This document shows, one piece after another, positions 35,484 through 44,362 of a DNA stretch of 64,000 nt (positions are counted from its first letter, which is position 1; each line of letters starts with the position of its first letter). The position numbers and the translations under genes are program-made. Location: assembly GCA_026005015.1 (NCBI GenBank), contig BPKG01000001.1, positions 997,501 to 1,061,500 of the forward strand, read 5' to 3'. The notes under the pieces are model-generated. The model was not told the origin of the DNA. It saw only the letters and a list, made by a program, of their open reading frames with translations, and searched no databases. The stretch comes from Burkholderiales bacterium. Lineage in GTDB: Bacteria; Pseudomonadota; Gammaproteobacteria; Burkholderiales; UBA6910.

Positions 35484-36829
35484 GCCGCCATGCTCCCAGC
35501 GAGTTTCGGGTCGTAGAGGTGCTCGATCCGGCCGGCCTTGACCTCCTGGAGATAGGCCTCGAAATTCTTCTTCGCCTCGGTCCAGGAGATGCCCATTTTC
35601 TCCACCAGCTCCTCGCACGGGCTCGCGTGCCACTGGAGCTGCACGATCTTGAAGGGGTCCGCCCCGCAGGCGAGCGCCGCGAACTGGATGTCGGCCATCA
35701 CCGGGATCTGGAAGTTCTGGCCGTGGGCGCGCCCGATCCACTGGTTCTTGTCCATGGTGGTGATGCAGCCCGTGTCGTTGCCGATCATCACGTCCGCCTT
35801 GGCCTCCTCCACCGCCACCCGGATCTTACGGTCCATGGTGAAGGAGCGGGTGAACTCCCGCTCGGAAATGATATGGCGGAAGCCGAAGCCGCAGCAGTCG
35901 TACCAGGTGGAGTAATCGATCACCTGGGCGCCGAGGGCCTGGGCGATGGAGGTGCCCACCGCGGTGCGGTTGCCGCCGAGCACCGTCGGGTCGTAGATCG
36001 CGTCCTCGTGCACCATCTTGTAGTAGTGACAGGCGGCGTGCATGACCACGCGGATATGCGAGACGTCGATCTTCTGCAGCTCGGAGGCGATGCGGTTGCG
36101 CATCACGTGCACCCATTCCGAGTAGTGGACGATCTCCTCCGGGATCACGAGCTTGCCGTCCACCAGCCGCCCGAGCTTGGCGAGGATCTTTTTCACCCGC
36201 TCCCGCAGCTCGGCGGATTCGAGCAGGTACTTGCGGATCTCCTTGTAGTTGCCGAAGGAGGTCCCGCAGTGGACAAGCGGATAAAAGTGGCCGGCGCCGT
36301 AGCCGTGCTGCTTGCCGGAGACGTAGGCCTGGTGGAAGTTTCGCAGGAACACGGCGGCGAGCGACTCCACGTTGCCGATGCCCGAGCCGTGGTAGTTCCA
36401 GGCGGTGCAGGAGGTCTGGTCGGTCTCGTCCAGGTAGTCCCGGCCGGGGACGAAGCCGAGCCGGTTCATGGTCCAGAGCAAGGACGTTGGGTAGCCCGGG
36501 ATGTTGCCGCACTGGCCGCAGGACTTGTGGTGCCAGAGCTGCACCGTGGGGATCTTCTTGGTCCAGCCGAAGAGCGTCTGCACCTCCACCGGCCGGTGGG
36601 CGTCGGTCACGCGGTGAACGATGATCTCGCCGTCCTTCTCCAGCTCCCACAGGTGCTCGCGCACGTCTTCCATGCGCTCGCCCAGGTCGATGGTGCGCCG
36701 GTCCACGTGCTTGCGCACCCACTCGGTGGCCTTTTCGGCCTCCTCCTTGGACAGGTTGGTCGGCTGGAAAAACGAGCCGTGGCCGGCGATGCCGCTGCCG
36801 TCGGAGGGAAGGGAAAACGGGTTGCTCAT
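35480..36829 (-). CDS. shdrB1: sulfur-oxidising heterodisulfide reductase-like subunit sHdrB1
   Basis: A 449-residue subunit with two CCG-type regions. The cysteine groups are HKSCGQCGNIPGYP near residue 103, CTAWNYHG near 143, HAACHYYK and WYDCCGFGFRH. These should bind noncubane clusters. It is longer than sHdrB2 because of an N-terminal extension of about 90 residues. It lies 30 bp after shdrC1. Confidence 0.92.
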   Translation of the reverse strand: MSNPFSLPSDGSGIAGHGSFFQPTNLSKEEAEKATEWVRKHVDRRTIDLGERMEDVREHLWELEKDGEIIVHRVTDAHRPVEVQTLFGWTKKIPTVQLWHHKSCGQCGNIPGYPTSLLWTMNRLGFVPGRDYLDETDQTSCTAWNYHGSGIGNVESLAAVFLRNFHQAYVSGKQHGYGAGHFYPLVHCGTSFGNYKEIRKYLLESAELRERVKKILAKLGRLVDGKLVIPEEIVHYSEWVHVMRNRIASELQKIDVSHIRVVMHAACHYYKMVHEDAIYDPTVLGGNRTAVGTSIAQALGAQVIDYSTWYDCCGFGFRHIISEREFTRSFTMDRKIRVAVEEAKADVMIGNDTGCITTMDKNQWIGRAHGQNFQIPVMADIQFAALACGADPFKIVQLQWHASPCEELVEKMGISWTEAKKNFEAYLQEVKAGRIEHLYDPKLAGSMAA

Positions 36830-36859
36830 GGTCGCATCTCCTTTAAGGTGTGCGGCGGC

Positions 36860-37543
36860 TCAGTCCTGCTCCTGTTCCTCGAGCCACTCTTCGTATTCCT
36901 CTTTCTTCTCGTCGATGAAGTCCTCGATCACGTCGTACAGGTTCTCGTCCATCGTTTCCAGGGACTTGAGGACGCCGGTCATCTCCCAGATGGTGTACAT
37001 CTCGATCGAGGTCTTGAGGGAGACCTCCCAGGCCGTTTCGGTGGTCTGGAGGGTCTTCATGGGGATCGCCTTGCGCAGGGTCTTCAGGTCCCCTTCCACC
37101 TTCTGGATGTTGGGGCCCCAGTCGGGAAAGTGGTCCGGCTGGATCATGTCCGGCGAGAGCTGGTTGCCGGTGGTGATGAGCTTGAGCATCACCCGCCCGA
37201 AGGGGCGCAGCACGTCTTTCGCCGACTGCATCCCGTGCTTGATGGCCACCTCCCGCATGATGGCCACGAGGCCCCCGGGGGAATTCTTGAACGGGCAACG
37301 CGCGGCGCAGGTCATGCACTGGGCGCAGGCCCAGATCTTCTCCTGCATCGCGTCGTAGATCTGCTCCACGTTCTCGGTCCACAGGAGCTGGACGATCTCC
37401 CGGGGGCTGTAATCGTAGAACTGGGCCGAGGGACAGGTGGCGGTGCAGATGCCGCAGTTGAGGCAGCCGTTGAGCTCGTGGTCGTAGCGGAAATCGCTAC
37501 GGATGTCGTCGAAAATCTCCTGCATCTCGGCGTAGGTCGCCAT
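36860..37543 (-). CDS. shdrC1: sulfur-oxidising heterodisulfide reductase-like subunit sHdrC1
   Basis: First gene of the sHdr core. A 227-residue electron carrier with two [4Fe-4S] motifs, CLNCGICTATCP near residue 27 and CAQCMTCAARCP near residue 73. The C-terminus is acidic (DEKKEEYEEWLEEQEQD). The start follows GAGGAGG. An operator copy lies 50 bp upstream and a 7-bp hairpin lies between the operator and the ribosome site, so a separate regulated promoter is likely. Confidence 0.93.
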   Translation of the reverse strand: MATYAEMQEIFDDIRSDFRYDHELNGCLNCGICTATCPSAQFYDYSPREIVQLLWTENVEQIYDAMQEKIWACAQCMTCAARCPFKNSPGGLVAIMREVAIKHGMQSAKDVLRPFGRVMLKLITTGNQLSPDMIQPDHFPDWGPNIQKVEGDLKTLRKAIPMKTLQTTETAWEVSLKTSIEMYTIWEMTGVLKSLETMDENLYDVIEDFIDEKKEEYEEWLEEQEQD

Positions 37544-37561
37544 CGATGCCTCCTCACCAGA

Positions 37562-37579
37562 AGGACGGATGACCGTCCT
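37562..37579 (-). promoter_or_regulatory. hairpin in the shdrC1 leader
   Basis: A 7-bp perfect stem (AGGACGG/CCGTCCT) with a 4-base loop lies just upstream of the ribosome-binding site. There is no T-run, so it is not a terminator. It may protect the transcript end or affect translation. Confidence 0.4.
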
Positions 37580-37593
37580 GAATGAGATGGATT

Positions 37594-37609
37594 ATTAGAA
37601 GCTGCTAAT
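37594..37609. promoter_or_regulatory. sulfur-regulon operator copy 3 (before shdrC1)
   Basis: ATTAGAAGCTGCTAAT is a perfect ATTAG-N6-CTAAT inverted repeat in the AT-rich leader before shdrC1. No strong -35/-10 pair could be fixed around it. Confidence 0.7.
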
Positions 37610-37749
37610 GTTCCAATATTAAGCCAGCCCGCAGCCGGTTACAACCCCTCGAATCGATCGAATTTCCTTATGATCGAATCAGGGAGTGCCCGGGCTAAGC
37701 CGAAGACGCTCCCGCATCCCGAACCGCTCGTGGCGCCCCGTCCCGATCC

Positions 37750-38262
37750 TCAGATGAACAGGCACACATCCGACTCCCCCGCGAATTCGAAAAAGGTGGC
37801 GGCTCCCCCGTACTCGATGCCGTCAATGAAGTCGTCGTGGCTGAAGCCGAAGAGATCCACCGTCATTTCGCAGCCGATGAAGGTCACCCCCGCTTCCAGG
37901 CACAGCTCCCGCAGCTCCGGAATCGGAGCCACCCCTTTCTGCCGGATGGTCTGTTTCATGAGGACGCTCGCCAGGGATTCGAAGCCGGGAACCAGGGCCT
38001 GCACGGCGTTGGGGATCTTCCAGTTGATGCTGCGAAACCACTTGGGGCCGAAAGGCATCTTCATGGGCATCGCCGGGTTGCCCAGGGGGCTCACCTTGAG
38101 GTCCGACAGATCTTTACGCAGCAACTGCAGGCCGTAGAAGGTGAAGAACATCTTCACCTCGTAGCCCAGAGCAGCGCCGGTGGACGCGAGAATGAAGGGC
38201 GGATAAGCCCAGTCGAGGGTGCCCTTGGTGGCGATCAACGCCAGCTTCTTCGCTTCGTCCAT
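37750..38262 (-). CDS. dsrE: DsrE3-type sulfurtransferase
   Basis: A 170-residue cytoplasmic protein of the DsrE/DrsE family. The likely active cysteine is in VTFIGCEMTVDLFGFSHDDF near residue 130, with another in RELCLEAG. In sHdr organisms a DsrE3 protein takes part in a relay with Rhd and TusA that feeds sulfane sulfur to the sHdr complex. The gene order rhd-tusA-dsrE upstream of shdrC1 fits that relay. Confidence 0.9.
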   Translation of the reverse strand: MDEAKKLALIATKGTLDWAYPPFILASTGAALGYEVKMFFTFYGLQLLRKDLSDLKVSPLGNPAMPMKMPFGPKWFRSINWKIPNAVQALVPGFESLASVLMKQTIRQKGVAPIPELRELCLEAGVTFIGCEMTVDLFGFSHDDFIDGIEYGGAATFFEFAGESDVCLFI

Positions 38263-38316
38263 CGAATCCTCCTCCCGCCCGGCCCGTCGAGTCCGGTGGT
38301 GTGCGCCGGCAATCGG

Positions 38317-38544
38317 CTATTTCTTCTTGAGCCAGAAATGGAATTCGCCGTTGACTTCGGCGGAGTTCAACAGCTCGTTCCCGGTTTGCTTGGAAAATGC
38401 CTGGAAGTCCTTCACCGAGCCCGGATCGGTGGCCACAATCTTGAGGACCTGCCCGGACTGCATGTCAGCCAGGGATTTTTTGGTGCGCAGGATGGGCAGC
38501 GGGCAGTTGAGGCCGCGGGCATCCAGTTCCTTGTCGAAATTCAT
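38317..38544 (-). CDS. tusA: TusA family sulfur carrier
   Basis: A 75-residue sulfur-transfer protein. The active cysteine is in ARGLNCPLPILRTKKSL, the family's CPxP motif near residue 14. It carries sulfur as a persulfide between rhodanese and DsrE or sHdr. The start is at ATG 38544; the longer upstream frame is not used because the family begins at this point. Confidence 0.95.
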   Translation of the reverse strand: MNFDKELDARGLNCPLPILRTKKSLADMQSGQVLKIVATDPGSVKDFQAFSKQTGNELLNSAEVNGEFHFWLKKK

Positions 38545-38611
38545 GGTGTCTCCTTCCGGATGATCGAACAACAGGTGCAATCTCCTCGAACGCGCGCCGG
38601 ATCCACCGGGC

Positions 38612-38944
38612 TCAGATCGACCGTGCCACGGCTTGGCCCGAGCGCAACCATTCGAGTATCCCACCTTTCAGATTATACGGACTCGCGAACCCCTGGGCGG
38701 CGAGGTAAGCGCACGCCTGGGCCGAGCGGACCCCCGACCGGCAATAGACGACCGTAACTGCGCCCGGGTCCAGTTCCCCAACCCGGCGGGGCAGCAGGTG
38801 CAACGGGATGTGTATCGCCCCCTCGATCATGCCCCGCGCCACTTCCTCCTCTGTGCGCACGTCCAGGACCTGGATTGGGCCTTGAGCCGCCAACGCGGCC
38901 AGCCCTTGGCTGTCGATCTGCCGGATCCTATGCATCGGTTCCAT
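38612..38944 (-). CDS. single-domain rhodanese
   Basis: A 110-residue rhodanese domain with the active-site loop CRSGVRSAQACAYL near residue 72. It should load sulfane sulfur onto TusA. The start lies 11 bp from a perfect operator copy, which overlaps the promoter, so expression is tightly controlled. The gene begins about 70 bp after the end of soeC on the same strand. Confidence 0.92.
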   Translation of the reverse strand: MEPMHRIRQIDSQGLAALAAQGPIQVLDVRTEEEVARGMIEGAIHIPLHLLPRRVGELDPGAVTVVYCRSGVRSAQACAYLAAQGFASPYNLKGGILEWLRSGQAVARSI

Positions 38945-38954
38945 AATCCAAGAT

Positions 38955-38970
38955 ATTAGGAAATTCTAAT
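38955..38970. promoter_or_regulatory. sulfur-regulon operator copy 1 (before rhd)
   Basis: ATTAGGAAATTCTAAT is a perfect ATTAG-N6-CTAAT repeat. Its reverse complement is identical over all 16 bases to copy 2 at 43853-43868. It covers the -10 of the rhd promoter. Confidence 0.8.
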
Positions 38971-38991
38971 ACGTCTTCCGTTCGGCGGCAA
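38963..38991 (-). promoter_or_regulatory. sigma70-type promoter of rhd-tusA-dsrE
   Basis: On the minus strand TTGCCG (38986-38991) and TAGAAT (38963-38968) are 17 bp apart. The -10 lies inside the operator at 38955-38970. Confidence 0.6.
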
Positions 38992-39014
38992 GGTGGAGCC
39001 TATGCCGCCATCCC

Positions 39015-39977
39015 CTAAGAAACTACTTGATAATAAAGATTTTGCGGGTGATTGGCCTGGGCGAAGAAAAACCAGCGCTCAGCCACCAGGCCCAGGTATT
39101 GAAGGGCGAAGGCGGCCGCCAGCAGGGAAAAAGAGAACGCCTGCTTGCCCGCGGCCAGCGCGTAGAGGCCTGCGGCCAGGAGGATCAGCGGAACGGGGAA
39201 AGCGAGCACCAGGAACGCCCACTTGACATGTCTGAGGACCGCCGGGGGCTTCCCGTGGAAAAACTCCCGGGTGTTGAAGGAGCCCCCCATGAACCCCTGG
39301 GACTTCTGCACGATGCGGCTGTGGCGGACGCCGATGGCGGTTTGCAGGGACGATTTGGGCCTCAAGCGGGCGTTGCGCACCAGGGTGGCGCTCCGGGTGA
39401 GGAAGGCGGCGAAGGTGAGGGCGATGGCCCAGGCGCCGAGAAAGGGGACGTTGGTCTCCCCATGCCAAGCAGCCCAGGCCGTGGCCAAGGTGAACCCGGA
39501 GGCGGAGCCGAGGAGCAGGTAGTTCACCACCGTGAGGGGCGAGTGCCATTCCTGGAGGAACTTGATGCACGCGTAGATCATCCCCGTGCAGACGAAAAGC
39601 GCCACGGAGACGATCACCGCCGCGGCCCCGAGAACCGCCATGCCGGGCCAGCCGAGCCACTTGCCCAGGCTCCACAGGCAGACGAGGGTCATGAACAAGG
39701 GCAGCACGATGACCTCTCGGGATAGCCAGGAGGTGCGCCACATGGCGGCCGAGCGCCACGCCCGCTCGGGATGCCCCAGGTGGAAAAAGGAAGCGAGGAG
39801 CCCCGCGGCAAGAAGCACGAGGGCGATGAGCCCGCCCAGGGCGTGGAAAGACGCGTCGTCCATGGGCGGGAGCCTTCCGAGCCGAGCCCCCAGATCCACC
39901 AGATAGAGGGCCATGTACAACCCCTGGCCAGCGCCGATCAAGGTCGTCAGGAAAATGACGGAAAAAGCGGGATGCAT
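39015..39977 (-). CDS. soeC: sulfite dehydrogenase membrane subunit SoeC (DmsC/NrfD-like)
   Basis: A 320-residue inner-membrane protein with about eight hydrophobic segments, starting PAFSVIFLTTLIGAGQGLYMALYLVDLG. It anchors the SoeAB catalytic part and passes electrons to quinone. It follows soeB by about 90 bp. Family members act with DMSO or polysulfide reductases too; the sulfur-oxidation setting favours Soe. Confidence 0.88.
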   Translation of the reverse strand: MHPAFSVIFLTTLIGAGQGLYMALYLVDLGARLGRLPPMDDASFHALGGLIALVLLAAGLLASFFHLGHPERAWRSAAMWRTSWLSREVIVLPLFMTLVCLWSLGKWLGWPGMAVLGAAAVIVSVALFVCTGMIYACIKFLQEWHSPLTVVNYLLLGSASGFTLATAWAAWHGETNVPFLGAWAIALTFAAFLTRSATLVRNARLRPKSSLQTAIGVRHSRIVQKSQGFMGGSFNTREFFHGKPPAVLRHVKWAFLVLAFPVPLILLAAGLYALAAGKQAFSFSLLAAAFALQYLGLVAERWFFFAQANHPQNLYYQVVS

Positions 39978-40063
39978 GGATTCGATTTCTTACCTATCGG
40001 AGGCGCCCCGGCCCGCCAGCTCATGGCGCCGGCGGAATCGGACGAAGGCGCAGGGCTCGGGTC

Positions 40064-40795
40064 TTACCAGCTCGTCACATCGTCCAGGGAGGGTTCCTTC
40101 AGGGCGGGCTTGGGCAGCTTGCCGTCGATCTTGAGAGGGTTGTCGGCCCGCTGCAGGTCCTCGGCCCGGATCTCCAGCCGGGTCTTGCGCCGCGGGAGAT
40201 AGTGGTTCGCCGGGTGGGTGCCCCACTCCGGCATCAACGTGTAGCCAGCGTTTTCCCGGATCGCCCTGGACACCTCCGATTCGGGGTCATGAACGTCGCC
40301 GAACAGCCGCGCGTTGGTGGGGCAGGCCAGCACGCAGGCGGGCTTGCGCTCCGAGGGCGGAAGCCGCTCGTCGTAGATGCGGTCCACGCACAGGGTGCAC
40401 TTCTTCATCACCTTCTGGTGCTCGTCCAGCTCCCGCACGCCGTAGGGGCAGGCCCAGGAGCAGTACTTGCAGCCGATGCACTTGTCGTAGTCCACCAGCA
40501 CGATGCCGTCTTCCGCCCGCTTGTAGCTGGCCCCGGTGGGACACACCGGTACGCAGGGTGGATCCTCGCAATGCAGGCAGGACTTGGGGAAATGCACGGT
40601 CTCGGTGTGGGGGTACTCCCCCACCTCGAAAGTCTGCACCCGGTTGAAGAAGCAGCCGGTCGGGTCGGCCTCGTAGGGCCGGTCATCCGACAGGTAGCCG
40701 GCCTGACCCGAGGTATTCCACTCTTTGCAGCTGGTGACGCAGGCGTGACAGCCCACGCACACGTTGAGATCGATGACCAGGGCAAGCTGCGTCAT
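40064..40795 (-). CDS. soeB: sulfite dehydrogenase iron-sulfur subunit SoeB
   Basis: A 243-residue electron-transfer subunit with four cysteine groups for four [4Fe-4S] clusters: CVGCHACVTSCKEW, CLHCEDPPCVPVCPTGA, CIGCKYCSWACPYGV and CTLCVDR..PACVLACPT. There is no signal peptide, so it is cytoplasmic. It lies between soeA and soeC. Confidence 0.92.
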   Translation of the reverse strand: MTQLALVIDLNVCVGCHACVTSCKEWNTSGQAGYLSDDRPYEADPTGCFFNRVQTFEVGEYPHTETVHFPKSCLHCEDPPCVPVCPTGASYKRAEDGIVLVDYDKCIGCKYCSWACPYGVRELDEHQKVMKKCTLCVDRIYDERLPPSERKPACVLACPTNARLFGDVHDPESEVSRAIRENAGYTLMPEWGTHPANHYLPRRKTRLEIRAEDLQRADNPLKIDGKLPKPALKEPSLDDVTSW

Positions 40796-40808
40796 GAAAA
40801 ATGCTCCT

Positions 40809-43706
40809 TCACTTCCACTCTCCCCTCCCCGCCACGAACGCCAGCCAGCGGGGCCGTGCCGGGGCGGTCCCAGGCGCCGGCGGCACCGGGTCGAACTGGG
40901 GCCAGACCTCTTTGGGCTCGTCCGCGGCGGCCTTGTAGATGCGCACCCGCACGTCGTACCAGCCGGCCTGGCCGGTCACCGGGTCGGAATTGGACACTCG
41001 CCCGCCTTCCGCATCGGGCAGCTCCTCGGTGATCAGGGGGTTGAGCAGGAATCCCTTGCGGAATTCGTTGGCGTCGGGGGCCAGATGCCAGGCCGCGGCC
41101 GCCTTGCCGATGGCGTTCCAGGTCCACACGGTACCGGGCTCCACCGCCTCGCTGAAGCGGCACATGCAGCGCACCCGACCCCATGGGCTCTCCACCCAGA
41201 TCCAATCCCCGTCCTCAATGCCCTGGGCGCGGGCGGTGCGCGGGTTGACGAAAAGATAGTTGTGGGTATGGATCTGCCGCAGCCAGGCGTTCTGGGAATC
41301 CCAGGAGTGGTACATGGCCATGGGCCGCTGGGTGACGGCGTTGAGCGGATATCGCTGGGTATCCGTGACCCGGGCTTCCAGCGGCTCGTAGTAGAAGGGC
41401 AGGGGATCGAAGTAGGTTTCGATGCGCTTTTTCAGGTGCGCCGGCGGCTTGCGTCCCGGCCACTTGCCCTGGGCCGCCAGGCGGAACTTCTGCAGCACCT
41501 CGGAGTACACGTGGATCAGGACCGGCTCCGAGTAGCGGATGATGCGCGCCCGCTGGGCCCATTCCAGGTAGCCCTTGTTCCAGTTGCGCATGTACTGATA
41601 GCTCGGCGGCAGCTTGTAGTGGAAGACGCAGTTGTTCTTGGCGTACATCTCCCACTGCCGGGGGTTGGGCTCGCCGCGCATGAACTTCTCGCCTCCCTTG
41701 CCCCGCCAGCCGGCGAGGAACCCGATCCCCGAGCCGGGCTCCGTTTCGTAGTTGACGATGAAGTCGGGATAGTCGCGGAACTTGCGCGAGCCGTCAGCGT
41801 TCACGAAGGCGGGCAGCTTCAACCGGCTCGCCAGCTCGATCAGCACCTCCTGGAACGGCTTGCATTCCCCCTTGGGCGGCACCACCGGGATGCGCACCGC
41901 GTCCACCGGCCCGTCGAACTCGGAGATGGGCCGGTCCAGCATGGACATCACGTCGTGGCGCTCCAGATAGGTGGTGTCGGGCAGCACCAGGTCGGCGTAG
42001 GCCACCATTTCGGACTGGAACGCATCGCACACCACCAGGAACGGGATCTTGTACTCGCCGTTCTCGTCGCGGTCGTTGAGCATCTTACGCACCTCCACCG
42101 TGTTCATGGTGGAGTTCCAGGCCATGTTGGCCATGAAGATGAGCAGCGTGTCGATGGGGTAAGGATCGCCGCGCCAGGCGTTGGTAATGACGTTGTGCAT
42201 GAGCCCATGCACCGACAAGGGGTACTCCCAGGAGAAGCCCTTGTCGATGCGCACCGGCGAGCCGTCGGGGTTGACGAACAGATCGTCGGGGTCGGCGGGC
42301 CAGCCGAGGGCCATGCCGTCCAGGGGTTTCCCGGGCTGCACCGCCTCCGGCCCGGTGGGGGTCTTTGCACAGGGGGGAATGGGCCGCGGAAACGGCGCCT
42401 TGTGGCGGAATCCGCCGGGGCGGTCGATGGTGCCGAGCAGGGTCATCAGGATGCCCAGGGCCCGGATGGTGTGGAAGCCGTTGGAATGGGCGGCCAGCCC
42501 CCGCATGGCGTGGAACGCCACCGGGTTGCCGGTCACCGACTCGTGTTCCCGGTTCCAGCTATCGGTCCAGGGGATGGGCAGCTCGATTTTCTCGTCCCGG
42601 GCGGTGATTCCCATCTCGTAAGCAAGGCGCCGGATGGTGGCGGCGGGCACGCCGGTGATGCCTTCCGCCCACTCCGGCGTATACGGCCGCATCCGCTCCT
42701 CCAGGAGCTGGAACGCGGGCTTGACCGGCGTGCCGTCGGAAAGCCGGAAGCTGCCGAGCAGGTACGGGTCCGCGCCCTCGGTGTGCGTCAGCACGGCCTT
42801 GTTGGTGAAGCGGTCCCACCACAGCTTGTTCTGGGGATCGATGCACCCCGCGTAGTCCACGTCGTCCTCGTCCACGCGGACGAACAGCCCGTGCTTGTCG
42901 GAGGCCTCGTCCACGTTCACCAGTTGCGCCGCGTTGGTGTAGCGGGTGAGAAACTCCCGGTCGTAGAGCCCCTGGGCGACGATCTCGTGGATGATGGCCA
43001 GCAGCAGCGCCCCGTCGGTGCCGGGCCTCACGGGTACCCACTCGTCGGCGATGGCGGAATAGCCGGTGCGCACGGGATTGATGGAGATGAAGCGACCGCC
43101 GGAACGCTTGAACTTGGAGATGGCGATCTTCAGGGGATTGGAGTGATGGTCCTCCGCCGTGCCGATCATGACGAAGAGCCTGGCCCGCTCCAGGTCCGGC
43201 CCGCCGAACTCCCAGAACGAGCCGCCGATGGTGTAGATCAAGCCCGCCGCCATGTTCACCGAGCAGAAACCGCCGTGGGCGGCGTAGTTGGGGGTGCCGA
43301 ACTGCTTGGCGAAGAGGCCCGTCAGCGCCTGCATCTGGTCGCGGCCGGTGAACAGGGCGAACTTCTTGGGGTCCGTCTCCCGGATTTTCCGCAGCCGCTC
43401 CTCCAGGATGGAGAAGGCCTCCTCCCAGGTGATGGGCTCGAACTGGCCGCTGCCCCGCTCAGCGCCGCTTTTGCGCAGGAGGGGGCGGGTGAGCCGGGCC
43501 GGGGAGTACTGCTTCATGATGCCGGAGGACCCCTTGGCGCAGATCACGCCCTTATTCAGGGGATGGGCCGGGTTGCCCTCGATGTAGCGCACTTCCCCGT
43601 TCACCACGTGCACGCGGATGCCGCAGCGGCAAGCGCACATGTAGCAGGTGGTGGTCTTCACCTCCCGGACCGGCTCGTTGGAATGTTCGGAGAGAACTGC
43701 GCTCAT
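40809..43706 (-). CDS. soeA: sulfite dehydrogenase molybdopterin subunit SoeA
   Basis: A 965-residue molybdopterin enzyme expected to oxidise sulfite to sulfate in the cytoplasm. The N-terminal [4Fe-4S] motif is CYMCACRCGIRVHVVNGEVRYIEGNPAHPLNKGVICAKG. No Tat signal is seen, in contrast to periplasmic DMSO or polysulfide reductases, which supports Soe. The start is unsure: ATG 43706 (MSAVLSEHSNEPV) is preferred, but a TTG at 43757 is in frame, and neither has a clear ribosome site. An operator copy lies about 150 bp upstream. Confidence 0.9.
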   Translation of the reverse strand: MSAVLSEHSNEPVREVKTTTCYMCACRCGIRVHVVNGEVRYIEGNPAHPLNKGVICAKGSSGIMKQYSPARLTRPLLRKSGAERGSGQFEPITWEEAFSILEERLRKIRETDPKKFALFTGRDQMQALTGLFAKQFGTPNYAAHGGFCSVNMAAGLIYTIGGSFWEFGGPDLERARLFVMIGTAEDHHSNPLKIAISKFKRSGGRFISINPVRTGYSAIADEWVPVRPGTDGALLLAIIHEIVAQGLYDREFLTRYTNAAQLVNVDEASDKHGLFVRVDEDDVDYAGCIDPQNKLWWDRFTNKAVLTHTEGADPYLLGSFRLSDGTPVKPAFQLLEERMRPYTPEWAEGITGVPAATIRRLAYEMGITARDEKIELPIPWTDSWNREHESVTGNPVAFHAMRGLAAHSNGFHTIRALGILMTLLGTIDRPGGFRHKAPFPRPIPPCAKTPTGPEAVQPGKPLDGMALGWPADPDDLFVNPDGSPVRIDKGFSWEYPLSVHGLMHNVITNAWRGDPYPIDTLLIFMANMAWNSTMNTVEVRKMLNDRDENGEYKIPFLVVCDAFQSEMVAYADLVLPDTTYLERHDVMSMLDRPISEFDGPVDAVRIPVVPPKGECKPFQEVLIELASRLKLPAFVNADGSRKFRDYPDFIVNYETEPGSGIGFLAGWRGKGGEKFMRGEPNPRQWEMYAKNNCVFHYKLPPSYQYMRNWNKGYLEWAQRARIIRYSEPVLIHVYSEVLQKFRLAAQGKWPGRKPPAHLKKRIETYFDPLPFYYEPLEARVTDTQRYPLNAVTQRPMAMYHSWDSQNAWLRQIHTHNYLFVNPRTARAQGIEDGDWIWVESPWGRVRCMCRFSEAVEPGTVWTWNAIGKAAAAWHLAPDANEFRKGFLLNPLITEELPDAEGGRVSNSDPVTGQAGWYDVRVRIYKAAADEPKEVWPQFDPVPPAPGTAPARPRWLAFVAGRGEWK

Positions 43707-43852
43707 GGAGCAATCGAGGTGGCTCGAGGCCTTGGCAGAAAGGGCGCTATTGTGCAAAACAAAATCGTTCTCAGCAAAAGAATTGTTTTTATGGGCCTTC
43801 CCCTCCTCCTTTATGGGGAAAATCGATTGAGGTGGCGGGCCTGCCGTGATAA

Positions 43853-43868
43853 ATTAGAATTTCCTAAT
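43853..43868. promoter_or_regulatory. sulfur-regulon operator copy 2 (between soeA and the 102-residue gene)
   Basis: ATTAGAATTTCCTAAT is a perfect ATTAG-N6-CTAAT repeat and the exact reverse complement of copy 1. It lies in the divergent region, 14 bp before the GTG at 43883 and about 150 bp before soeA, so it may control both. Confidence 0.78.
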
Positions 43869-43882
43869 GTACGGAGGCCGCC

Positions 43883-44191
43883 GTGGATAAGAGCCACTTC
43901 AAGGAGGATACCCGCTATACGGTGACTTGGCGCGACCCCGCCACCGGCAAGGTTCGGCCGGCGAACTTTCACGTCTTGCGCACCTACGAGCAGTTCATGA
44001 TCGTCCGCGAGACCTCGGGTGGGGGGCTGCTGCGCAAGCTTCCCTACGAGGACATCGAGCGGATCGTCCAGGAGGTGCCCGTGGACTCGGCGCACCGGTA
44101 TAAAGTCCCGGCCGCGCTCCTGGACGAGAAGCTGTGGCGGGACCGGACCCTAATAGAACACTATTTCAGCTCCCCGGCGCTGGGGAAGTGA
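43883..44191 (+). CDS. small unknown protein under the sulfur-regulon operator
   Basis: A 102-residue soluble protein starting at a GTG after ACGGAGG. I do not recognise the family. It is rich in charged and aromatic residues (TRYTVTWRDPATGKVRPANFHVLRTYEQFMIVRE), has no cysteine and no export signal. The C-terminal part (DEKLWRDRTLIEHYF) looks helical. It is divergent from soeA and shares its control region, so it is probably made with the sulfur-oxidation proteins. Confidence 0.75.
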   Translation: MDKSHFKEDTRYTVTWRDPATGKVRPANFHVLRTYEQFMIVRETSGGGLLRKLPYEDIERIVQEVPVDSAHRYKVPAALLDEKLWRDRTLIEHYFSSPALGK

Positions 44192-44362
44192 GCGACGCAT
44201 CCCCCTTTCCGAGCATCCTGAGTCTTTTTTTGGTCCGCTGAAGACCCAGCTTCCTGCCCTTCGTGGGGACGGGAACGGAAGTTTTGGAGAAGCGCTGCGC
44301 CGCACTTGTAACCCATCCCCCTCCCGGCCTCCCCTTTTAAGTGGGAGGATGACATGGGCATG

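Noticed and set aside
39015-43706. Naming the molybdoenzyme a polysulfide, tetrathionate or DMSO reductase
   Set aside because: SoeA lacks a Tat signal, which those periplasmic enzymes carry, and the cluster is dedicated to sulfur oxidation. The assignment still rests on context and should be confirmed by phylogeny.
40764-43925. A 1053-residue open frame on the plus strand opposite soeA
   Set aside because: It is the antisense shadow of a GC-rich gene: composition is His/Gly/Val/Asp-rich with no domain, while soeA on the other strand has clear motifs.
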